Source: Collybia mongolica
Lineage: Eukaryota > Basidiomycota > Agaricomycetes > Agaricales > Clitocybaceae
Reading direction: 5' to 3'
Length of the DNA stretch: 64,000 bases
Assembly (NCBI GenBank): GCA_013420905.1
Contig: JAAXNY010000004.1
Coordinates: 1,612,001 to 1,676,000 of the forward strand
Shown: piece by piece, positions 1 through 9,602 of the stretch
Layout: every line of letters starts with the position of its first letter
Position numbering within the stretch: the stretch's first letter is position 1
Program-made: the position numbers and the translations under genes
The notes under the pieces: model-generated
Seen by the model: the letters and a program-made list of their open reading frames with translations, nothing else
What the model was told of the DNA's origin: nothing
The model's database searches: none

Positions 1-892
1 CACGAACAGTCAGAGGAACAGGTATGTAATCTAGTTCCCGTCAGGCCGCTGGCGTGTGTTGATAGGGCTATCAGAAAAAAGCTCAAACCTGGGCTCTCAG
101 CAACTGGGTCAATGAGGCCAGAGAACGCACAGAGCAGTTCAATAGGAATGGACCGACCGGCCCTGCTACGTGGGTTTTGACCCAAGGCAAAAATATCCCA
201 CAGGGGGCTATCGAAGTCGGCAAGGAGCACACATGGACATTGTACATATGCAGGTCCTTTGTTGAGGTTAGCCATCTTTTATCATAATCTTGTCCCGCCC
301 ATCACCAAGCTCATCGCCGGCATCCATAGGGCGGTATCCGTACGTTGTGGGAAGTCTCTAGGACCTAACTCGTCATATTTATATGTATACAGAACTCGGC
401 AAGGCATCTCCGGCTTTCCAGAAAGGCGCCGTCATCGGGTATAAACACGAAGAAATCCACGTAAGCGTTTAACATGTGGTTTGCATCTCATTATTCAAAT
501 TAATGACCCAAAATTTAGCTTGACACTTACGAGGTCCTTGTTGGGAACATGAACGGACTTCGTTGGGTTTCCGCTCATGGTAGGCTCAACGTCGCCTCTC
601 TGGGCTATAATCCCGTCGAGGGTGGCCGCGAGGACGATGGAACCCCGTTGTATATTGCGAAGGCCTTGCATAAAGGTGTTGTCCATCCAGGGAAAGCGAG
701 CGAGAAGCTCGATGGTAAACAAACTATCCTGGAGCTCTGATGTATTGCTGACCCATGAACTGGTAACTAGGTGCATACATTCCTTATGACGGCGACGAGA
801 AGAACGTTAAGGTTAGCGATGCTAATCGGTAATTTGCTATCTTTGACTAAACTTTTTCCATGTAGGAATATCAGATCCTGTGTTACAACTAG
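1..892 (+). CDS. DM9/DUF3421 repeat protein, 5' end outside window
   Basis: The spliced plus-strand product carries two DM9-like repeats. DM9 domains occur in animal lectin-like proteins and in many basidiomycete proteins of unknown role; carbohydrate binding is known for some animal members, so a lectin role here is only inference. Exons read as 1-21, 101-266, 330-339, 393-460, 519-714, 771-811 and 866-892, all phase-consistent. Hallmarks are TWVLTQGKNIPQGAIEVGKE, LYICR, GKASPAFQKGAVIGY, TYEVLVG, LYIAKALHKGVVHPGKAS and a final GAYIPYDGDEKNVK followed by EYQILCYN and a stop. The third exon is only 10 bases (GGCGGTATCC), and it restores the frame between VE and LGKAS, giving the expected VEGGIQLGKAS. 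The start codon lies to the left of the window. The 93-residue minus-strand frame at 495-776 is the antisense shadow of this gene. Confidence 0.85.
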
Positions 893-1951
893 GTGGATGT
901 GCAGGGCCTGTACCTGTCAGTCCATGGTTGAAACTGTATAGTATCTCAAAAGCCAATGTGGATTTTTCATCCACATCCTCAGATATACCTATGTGAATTT
1001 GCTGTTTTTGATATGGACGCTTTACGTCCATCTGGAAGGGACTTGTAAGTAACAATTAGTGAGAAGAAGGTTTAAGCTTCTGTGCGCCTGTGATGCGCCT
1101 ACCGCTGCAACGTACCTCCTCCCAACAAACCGAAGAGAGCAACCAACTAAATCCACACATCATCAGGACCAGGCAGCCCCACCTCTCTTGAAGTTATGAT
1201 AAATTGACGTACCACAACGCCGGCCCGAACGGGAATACAGCAGCAGAAAGTGCGGGAGCGGATATCACGTAGGGTGATTTATTTATTTGGGGGGTAGCCT
1301 GTAGGCGTCGACTTGTTTTTGTAGTGTGGTGCATCAAGGAACGGATTCAATCCGATTTAACGAGTTCGATTTTTCTTCGTACGCGGCGGTGGTGAACAGG
1401 GCCAGCCTATTAGGAGACCACCGCCGATGGACGAAGCTAGGTATACATACCCCCTCCGTAGATGCCCGGGGGCAGCGCAATTTTGAGACCGATAACCAGT
1501 GCATTATGATCTTCGGCGACGAAACATGATGGTAGTTGATGTGTTTCGAGGGTTCATTACACTACATACCAAGTCGCAAAGTAAGTAGCCATGGAGGCCT
1601 GAGGTATGAGGTCCAAGGTCATCTTTCGTGCCAGGCTGAACAAGTAGACAGGTGTGTATATGGGTCACGCGTGCCAGTGCTATTTCTCATGCAGGCCGAT
1701 AAATGCTAGACAACTTGGATTTGAAGGTTTTATGATGGCAAGACGTCGCACGCAGGGACAAGAATGAAATTAAATAAGATATGTAGAACGAGAGAAGATA
1801 CGGTATATTTACAATGTGCCAGCATTAAATAGTATGGTTTTACAGTTCGATTTTTAGGTCAGCTCCAAACGAGGGGGAAAGGGGGCATGAGGGAGTGGTA
1901 CAAGAGAAGGACGACTATATACTGTGAATAAGTGTACTTCTGATGAATCTT
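893..1951. other. intergenic, tail to tail
   Basis: This stretch separates the stop codon of the DM9 gene from the stop codon of the minus-strand gene at 1952. Short frames exist (837-1055 minus, 1326-1529 plus) but none has splice partners or a recognisable domain. It most likely holds the two 3' UTRs and spacer. Confidence 0.5.
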
Positions 1952-3467
1952 TCAGTAACGGTATTCGTAACGATCGCTGCTTCTTGATCGTCGACCACGG
2001 GAGCGATGGTGGTGGTGTCTGTGTTTGCGGTGTGGTGCTTTAAGTACAATCGTCTGTGGTGGGGTAGCACCAGACATCATCATGCCGTTGGAAGACATAG
2101 CAGTTCCCATGTATGGCGCTTGAGCATACGACATCGAAGTGCTTCGCCCACGATGGTAGCTGTCCATGGGAACAACATTGGGTATTGTTGAGCCCTGATA
2201 ACCACCCATACCCCCCATGCCCATCACCCCCGCGGATGCGGGATATTGTGTTCCATGTATAGGCATTGGCGCCCTTTCGCCATATGATCCATACGATCCA
2301 GACTGACCACTATAGCTGGACGCTACGCCAGGAGGTATTGAGCCTGCATACCCCCCGCCAGGAAAGGAACCGGGCATGGAAGAGGAATAACCTCCACCTC
2401 CTTGGATGACAATAGGTTGAGAGCGATGCCGGGAGTGTGAGCGGCCGTGTCGAGATCTGGAGCGGTGACGGGGATAGGAGAGGGCATCATCGTAGGCGTA
2501 AGGGTCGCCACCATAAGTGCTGCCTCCATAGTGGGGCCGAGAGCGGTACTCATCACCCATAATACCATCTCGATTCTGGACAAGGTAATTGATAAATGTG
2601 TGAACATAAAATTTAGGCGTATTTTTCGACTAACCTGGTGGAAAAGGACCGAAGCGGTCTCTGCTGCAGCTTCTGAGGCTTCCCTGCGAGCGTAGCTATC
2701 CATATGTCGCCCTGCATATGGCAACAGACGTGTAGCTACTGTTGTGTAAATAATCACGAATTTCCAGTATAGTAAATAAAGGTACCTTCTGCGACGGCAA
2801 GGCCAATGAGGCCTTCCCTTTGTCGACCAATGTCCCCACTAAGTGGTTCGTATATTGAACTATTATGAATCCATGTGCGGAAGGCTTCATATGCGGCGGC
2901 GTGGCCGATTTCAATAGGTAACATCATACTTAGTTCACCCTATCAGATCGCTGTCAGAAGGGGTGCACTTGAACGGTCGAGTATTGAAGGGCTTACAACA
3001 CCTCCGTATGCACGACGATGCCAGTGCCTGGCTTCATGTATCCCGACACCGATACGGTCCATAGCCCCTAAACCTGTAATGTCTCGGACACGGTTCCATG
3101 CGTGATCAAAGAGAGATCTAGTAGAAGGAGTGCGGCGAAGTTTGTTGGATTGGGTTTTTGTTACGAGAGCCATGACTGAAATGCTCACAGATCGGGGCTA
3201 TGTGCATGGGCACGATAAAAGTCCATTCCTCCCCCTATTTATGAGTCAAAGGGTATGTGTGGATCAGCGCCTCGTGGTGAAGTCGTGTGTGGGTGACTCA
3301 CAGGAAGGTTGCGACTGGAAGTTTGGAGTGGGGGGAGGACCAAATTGGTACTAAGGATCCAAGCGAGTAGGCAAGTGTCAGTTATGATGTGAGTGTGAAA
3401 GGGTGAAGATATGTACCTGATTGGTGCCCCATCCTGGCTGGGCCTGTTGATAGTAGTTGTATGACAT
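1952..3467 (-). CDS. unknown conserved-looking protein with Gly/Tyr- and His/Arg-rich tail
   Basis: I do not recognise a family. Six exons join in phase: 3467-3417, a short second exon near 3357-3309 (YQFGPPPTPNF then a phase-1 donor), 3174-2997, 2939-2786, 2738-2635 and 2575-1952, giving roughly 390 residues. The N-terminus (MSYNYYQQAQPGWG) is Tyr/Gln/Pro-rich. The central ~150 residues look folded and helical (SLFDHAWNRVRDITGLGAMD, EIGHAAAYEAFRTW, REGLIGLAVAEVATRLLPY). The last ~200 residues are disordered, with RHRSRSRHGRSHSRHR, Gly/Ser/Tyr stretches and a final HRKHRHHHHRSRGRRSRSS. The composition suggests a condensate- or nucleic-acid-associated protein, but that is inference. It is divergent from COG5 across a 592-base promoter region. 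Confidence 0.75.
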
Positions 3468-4059
3468 ATTTACGAGATCTGGGCGGGGGAGCAGAGTGGG
3501 GACGCCGGTTGAATATTGCTGACGATTCTGGACCAGCAGAGCGTCTATATCTAGGATTTTATTTGGGGAGCGTGAGGAAAGGGTTAGACACGAGGCTGGG
3601 AGTAGATGGGGTTTAGACCAATTGACAGAGGTTATTAAAGGGGCTTATACCAGCAGTCGCCTTTTCAAGCCAGGGGCCCATCTGACGTCACCTCCTTCAA
3701 ATATCCCCCATTATTTTATGGCACTACAATGGCGATAATCTATTTTCTGTAGTGGAGTACGTGGGTATTGTTGGAGAAAGGAACGGGTAAACAACGTGGT
3801 CGATGACCCAAGTCAGAGGCAGCGCACCTCAAAGGCATCTTCCGCCGGTCTTGCAGGCCTTTTGTCACGAGAACGATATGAAAGTCAGACGCAACAAATT
3901 TCCGCAAAGAGTTGTCGACGGGCGCCAATGCGTGGAGTTGTCGACAAACCTTTTGAGGTTAGGGTAAGTGTACCACGTGATCCCGTAATTTCAAACGCGT
4001 CCAGAGCTGGGCTGGTGCTGAATCTCCCCATTTCATGCGAAGCCTGTTGTGACCTGGTA
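3468..4059. promoter_or_regulatory. divergent promoter region with TGACGTCA site
   Basis: This is the head-to-head spacer between the unknown minus-strand gene and COG5. A perfect palindromic CRE/ATF-type octamer, TGACGTCA, lies at 3683-3690, roughly in the middle. bZIP factors of the ATF/CREB group bind this motif in fungi; a role here is inferred from position only. Confidence 0.4.
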
Positions 4060-7000
4060 ATGACTGGTCTGCATTATCGTCACATCCATTTATGTTCATG
4101 CTCTAAACATTCTCCTAGACTTATCTGTCTTTGCTAGCCCAGATTTTGATTCAAATGAGTATGCAAATGCCGTCCTTGCTGGCGAGACATACCCCCCTTC
4201 GTCCGACTCCAAACCTGCTGGCAAGGTTGTAACCACGAGACCGGCAATACAGGATCCACCTGCCAAAGAAGATATATCTGTAGCCATATCGAAGCTGACG
4301 TTCGGGATCGATGATGTATCAAAGCAGATTAAGAACGTGGTGCGCATGTGCGTTGGGTTTTTCTGGGATGCACGTTTATCATTCCACAGGTTGCAGCTCA
4401 CCATGAAGATCTTCTCTCGCAAGCTGCAAGTGCTAATAACTTATCAGGCTCTCTCACCTCCATTCGGGAAGGCCTCACCGACCTTGATTCGTCTCTTGAG
4501 AAGTGTGTCATGGTTGCTTTTGGTGATCCACACAACTTCCTCATCAGACTATTAGACTTCGCCTCAGAATACGAGTCCCATACCAATCTCTTCAAAAGAA
4601 TGTTACACGTCTTCAGAAACTCCAACAGGCCTCGGATGTCCTCCGTCGCACCTCCCGTTTTGTTGTTTTAGCGCGAAGGTTGCAAGTTCAAATGGCCGAC
4701 ATGGACGGTAATAACGCCACTGAGGACAAAGATGGCAAGATGGGGGTGAATGGGGCATCCGACAGTCACGGGCTACTGGGACAGGGACACAACTTCGAAG
4801 ACGAAAAGGAGCGGACTATTGCGAAAGCGGCCCTCAGCATAGCGGAACTAGGTGAGTGGCTGCTCACTTGACAATGTATCTGGTCCCCTCTGAACCCGGA
4901 ATTCTGTCCAGTTGCACTACTGGACGGCCCTAGGGAGCAGCCCTCAATTCCTTTAGAAAGTCAAAGTCATCGGAACTCAGACGGAACAAATGACACGGAA
5001 TCTGTCACATCGAGTGACGATATTGATAACTCCAGCGCTGGAATTTCTTTACGCTCCATCGAGGCTGTGGCCGCCCATGTACCCTTTATCGAAAATGCCC
5101 GTGCCAAAGTCACGAGCGAGATGGAAAGTATGGTTTTGGCAGGCCTTACCACCCTGGTTCGTAGCTCTGCACGCCTGAGCCATCGCTTGGTTCATTATCA
5201 CCCTTGATGGCTCGGTTTCAATGCTTTTTTACTGAACCGTATCTCCTCAAACGACAGAATCAATCTCTCCTTGCATCTTCTCTTCAGACTGCATACAACC
5301 TCCGCGTGCTTCCAGAGCTTGTGCAAAATCTTATCCTAGATCTGTCCCAGGCCGTCGAAGAGCGCATCCGCAGTGCCTTTGATCTATCAAAGATATCTAA
5401 GGACGCCCTATCGAAAGGTGCAGTACATCTTTATGGAATATCGGAATTCCGTTTCTTGTTCTTCTCGTTTTGACATGAGTGCTCTGTATTTTAGACTCAG
5501 CAGCAGCTTCCTCTTCTCCCCAGACAAACCCTGTGTACCGCTCGCGTGTGAGAACAGAACCCACCAATGTCACTGCCCCACAATTTACGGCTGCGCTTTG
5601 GTCCCGGCTGGAAAGTATGATCGAGGAAATGGTAGACTGTTGTGTGAAGGTATGTGTCTTTTAACTTTCCCTACTGTCTTGTGCAGGCGGGGCGCCAGGG
5701 CACGCCGATGAGTTCTCTTTGGTCTGGATCATACGACTTTTCGGACATCATGGTGGACAGGCGCTTAGATTCTATTCCCCGCCGGCTTTCGACAATACAG
5801 CATACGCCACAAGCGCTCGTCCGCCTCGTGTTAGTCGTGGAACTCAGTCTACTTGTTGTAGACCTCTCTCCTAGGGGAAATATGTTCTCTAGAAACCTTA
5901 GTGCGCGGTATTATTCGCTTTACCCTAACCGGCTAAGAGTAAACCTTGAATACTCTATGCTTATCCCTCTTAACACATGGTCCCGTAAAGTTACTTATAT
6001 TATTTGGTTAGGTATACACACTTGAAAAGGTTTTAAAGATGAAGAAAGATACGATTACACAAGTAATTTTCCTTGATGAGGCTATGAAGGTAAGAGGGAG
6101 AACCCTGGGTCCGGAAAATCTCATTTTCTGATTATTTCCATTTCATCTTTATGTCAGTTACTCGAGAATAATCCCAGCGCTACTTACTGGACATCGCTTG
6201 GGAGGTCCTTGGAGAAGCACGCCCGGGATTCTGCTAAGAGTACGTACGTTCTTTGAACCTTCCGTCCGTACATCCGCGAATCCCGGTCTCAATTGTTGTT
6301 GGTGGGATCCCTTTCAGGTTCCACGTTCCTCCAACAAACCCTAAGCACAGGATACCCCAAACTCCTGAGGCTGTTCCAAGGGTTCTTCGCGAAGATCGCA
6401 GTACATACCGATACGGTGTATTCGCCAACGTACCAGAGGTATGGTTCTTCCTTGATTTGTTGTGTGATCCCCGAGTGTTCATGTGCTTCTTTCGTTAGTC
6501 CTGAGACCGTACTGGTTTTGCGCGCGCTTGCCAATTTCGAATCGCTCTATCTTTCACGATCATCGAATAAATTGAATGAAAACGTGGCGCAAGCATTTTC
6601 TGGAGGTACACGGGCCCCTCCTGGACACAGTGAAGGGATCAATATTGCCCGTGGCGTGGCCAATGAGCTTGATTCGGCTCGGTTCGATCCATTACTGGTC
6701 AAATCTGTGGCAAAAAATGCTCTATCAAGTCTTGATTTGATGTTATCGAGAGCGGATGGCTTGGCAAGTGATTACTCATATTTGTGGGTCATCGTTTTTT
6801 GACAAGGATTCCAGGTTGTGAGGGATAGATCTGTGGTTACTTTAATAGGGCCCGCAGCAACGCCACAGCAGATATTGAACAGCCAGATAGCAACATGCCT
6901 GTACCAGTGTTGGTCTCGTCTTGAAAAACTCGCTGGGGAACATTCCGATGCCGTTTATGGCGTCTTGAAACCAACTATACAGGTGCTCATCGTCCTACCT

Positions 7001-7897
7001 GGCCAAAGATAGTCTTCTGATCTATTACCCTTTTACAGAAAATATATCAAGCTTATGAGCGTTTGGTAGAGCCAGTCATGACCGCAGTACGGCGTGAACT
7101 TGGTGCCATCATTGCGAGACTCCACCGTATTGATTTTGGCAAAGCGGTGGACCCTATGGCTGGCATGGGAGGTCCCAGTTTCTACATGAACGATCTTGTG
7201 GAGAAACTATCTTTCATTAAGTTACAAGTGTTGAGTAACTTCAGCATTGGGGATGCTGGCCGGGCATGGTTTGTTCCCTTTCTACTTTCTATCTGCGTGA
7301 TTAAGTCTTGCTTTTATTAGGGTCACGTCCATCATTAAATTTGTGATCAGAACTTTTGTTTTGCACATTTCAATCGCGCGCCCTCTGAGTGAGAGTGGAA
7401 AGCTCCAGCTTACGAGTGACATGACGGAGCTCGAGTTTGCTCTGAGCGCCTTTTTAGTCGAGAATCCGCAAAGTAAGCGGGGTGGGGACCTCGAGGCAAT
7501 CGGTGATGATTATCGCGTTCTGCGGGCGATGAGGTTTATATCCCTCCTCTCTTGTCTTGATTACCAAGCTGATAGGAAGCCTAGGCCGTTGTTATTCCTT
7601 GATAATGCACAGTTGGCCGTTCCGAAACAAACTGCTGGCCTCCCTCCACTGATAGTTCTACATCACATCCTGGTTCGCTCTCCGGTGCCTCTACCGCACA
7701 GCCTGCATGGGTGGCAAGAGGCAGAGTACGTTCGGTGGGTAGACGAGCATTCGGACGCCGAGGCATGGACACTCGTCGAAGGAGGGCTTACTCACTGGGA
7801 GAAGGTTTCCGAAAGTGAAGGCAAGAGCAACGAGGCAGCGAGTGAATACATCGAGCTAGCTCGGGCGGTCTTGCGGAACTCTCAGATAACTCAGTGA
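4060..7897 (+). CDS. COG5: conserved oligomeric Golgi complex subunit 5
   Basis: COG5 is a lobe-B subunit of the octameric COG tether that captures retrograde vesicles at the Golgi. About 15 exons join in phase. The N-terminus reads MTDLSVFASPDFDSNEYANA; SPDFDxNEYANAxL is the family start signature. Later family blocks include VLRRTSRFVVLARRLQVQ, CVKVYTLEKVLKMKKDTITQ, FLQQTLSTGYPKLLRLF, TDTVYSPTYQSPETVLVLRA, SEGINIARGVANELDSARFD and, near the C-terminus, LPPLIVLHHILVRSPVPLPH and EYVRWVDEHSDAEAWTLVEG. The start was chosen because ATGACTG at 4060-4066 joins in frame to the exon at 4119, although the donor is the non-consensus GTCTGC. The intron at 5650-6011 is 362 bases, several times longer than the others. 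The product is near-complete and no lesion was seen. Confidence 0.93.
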
Positions 7898-8249
7898 CTG
7901 GGATTCGGATAATATGTATTGTCGTTGTATCATTTATCTCGTCGTTTATATGATTTCTACTAGACGGATGAGCTGGGGTTTTATCGTGTTATAGTTTGTC
8001 TCTTGGGATAGCATGCGCAGACTGCGGTGTTACATGAGCATTTCCTTTCTTCACTAAAAGAGCACTATTAACCATGGAATTGCAGAGCACGACGAAAGGT
8101 CGGTTAAATCGGGTTTTCGGCCGAGATCGGTGGCAATGATCCAGATTTTGTTATCCGAGTCCGCTCACGCGTTTTGGGTTAAGACTAAATTTCAACCTTT
8201 AAATATCACGGCTAAACTCCAGCCAGCGTTGCAGTCTTAACCAAACACA
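7898..8249. other. COG5 3' flank and ILV6 promoter
   Basis: The spacer lies between two tandem plus-strand genes. It is AT-rich close to the ILV6 start, with a TTTAAATA stretch near 8199. I see no open frame with domain support and no clear Gcn4-type TGACTC site upstream of the start. Confidence 0.4.
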
Positions 8250-9399
8250 ATGGCCAGCCTTCTTGCCTTACACGCTCGAGCCGCGTCAAGGACTCTCTCG
8301 ACACGGTTGCTCTCGTCGTCTTCGTGGGTTGCACAGGGTGCTCAAAAGCCCCCCCAGCCTCCCAAGCCCATAGATGACTCAACATCCGCACTGGATTACA
8401 AGAGGTCACACAAGGTTCGACCACCCCCTTTGCCAGCAATGGACCTACCTCGCTCGAGAAGCGCAGAAGAGGCAGTTACTAACATCCTATATAATACCCC
8501 ACCGCCGAGTTTACAACCTTTCAAAAAGTGAGTCACATCGCAGAAGTTCTAAATATTGAGTTAAATTTTTTCAGGCATGTTCTCAATTGTCTTGTGCAAA
8601 ATGAGCCAGGTGTTCTGTCTAGGGTTTCGGGTATCCTTGCTGGAAGGGGATTCAACATCGACTCTCTAGTCGTTTGCCGAACAGAGATTCGTGACCTGAG
8701 TCGTATGTGTATCGTCTTAAACGGACAGGATGGCGTCGTTGAGCAGGCGAGGAGGCAACTCGAAGATCTCGTATGTAACGCCTTGCCCCGTCGTATACAC
8801 TAACTCACATTCTTCAGGTCCCCGTGTGGGCAGTACTTGATTATACGCAAACGCGTACTATCGCACGGGAGCTTCTTCTCGTCAAGGTATCGATCCTTGG
8901 CCCCGAGTACCTCGACGACCAACTCGCTGGTGGCCCATCTCATGACCCACGTGAAGCGGAGCCCTCAAAAATGGAGCGCGAAACGATTCTAGCACACAAC
9001 TTTGAATCCGGCGCCCAACCTGACGTACCTCAAACCCCGCCCATAACACCTTCCCAAGCTCTGCTCCTCAAGCATCAGCACCTTCAGTCTATACGCACAC
9101 TGGCGGATCAGTTTGGTGGGAAGATCGTGGACGTTAGCGAACACAGTGTCATTGTTGAGTTAACGGCCAAGACGGCGAGAGTAGAGGCATTCTTGAGTCT
9201 AGTCAAACCATACGGCGTTTTAGAGGCTGCGCGGACTGGTGAGTTTCGGTTTGGGATATTGCGTTCAATCATTGATTTTGCATTCACCACAGGTTTAATG
9301 GTGATGCCCAGGACGCCCATTACTACGCCGGGCGAGGACGAGGATATTCCCCTCGATGCAGGCGGCGCCGTCGATGCCAGCTTGCTTCCTCCTGGTTAA
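8250..9399 (+). CDS. ILV6: acetolactate synthase regulatory (small) subunit, mitochondrial
   Basis: This is the regulatory subunit of acetohydroxyacid synthase, which activates the catalytic subunit ILV2 and confers valine feedback inhibition in branched-chain amino acid synthesis in mitochondria. Four exons join in phase. The first ~40 residues (MASLLALHARAASRTLSTRL) are Arg/Ser/Ala-rich and acid-free, as in a mitochondrial presequence. An ACT domain follows: HVLNCLVQNEPGVLSRVSGI then LAGRGFNIDSLVVCRTE. A second block (ELLLVKVSILGPE, KIVDVSEHSVIVELTAK) and a C-terminal ALS_ss_C region ending AARTGLMVMPRTPI complete the family. A Pro/Thr-rich linker (around 9000-9050) separates the two halves. 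The last intron, starting at 9240, removes a stretch that would otherwise read in frame. Confidence 0.95.
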
Positions 9400-9602
9400 A
9401 GTTGCAGTCAGATAATCATTTGCTGGTGTGGAATAAAAAAATATGACGAATCTACAGAGAAACACTGAGTATAATAAATAATGCCAAGGTGGTATTACAG
9501 CAAACCCTGGACACCCAAATTACAGATTACGCACTGAGAGTCGGTCCATAACGTACACCGCGATATACTGGGTTATTAAAGCTAAAGGCTCTAAAATTAT
9601 TG

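Noticed and set aside
495..776. 93-codon minus-strand frame that reads like protein (SELQDSLFTIELLARFPW)
   Set aside because: It is the antisense of DM9 exons; the plus strand has consistent splice sites and matches the DM9 repeat, the minus strand matches nothing.
5687..6011. Extra exon inside COG5 (123-codon frame)
   Set aside because: The flanking exons are directly contiguous in the family, and the intervening residues do not resemble COG5.
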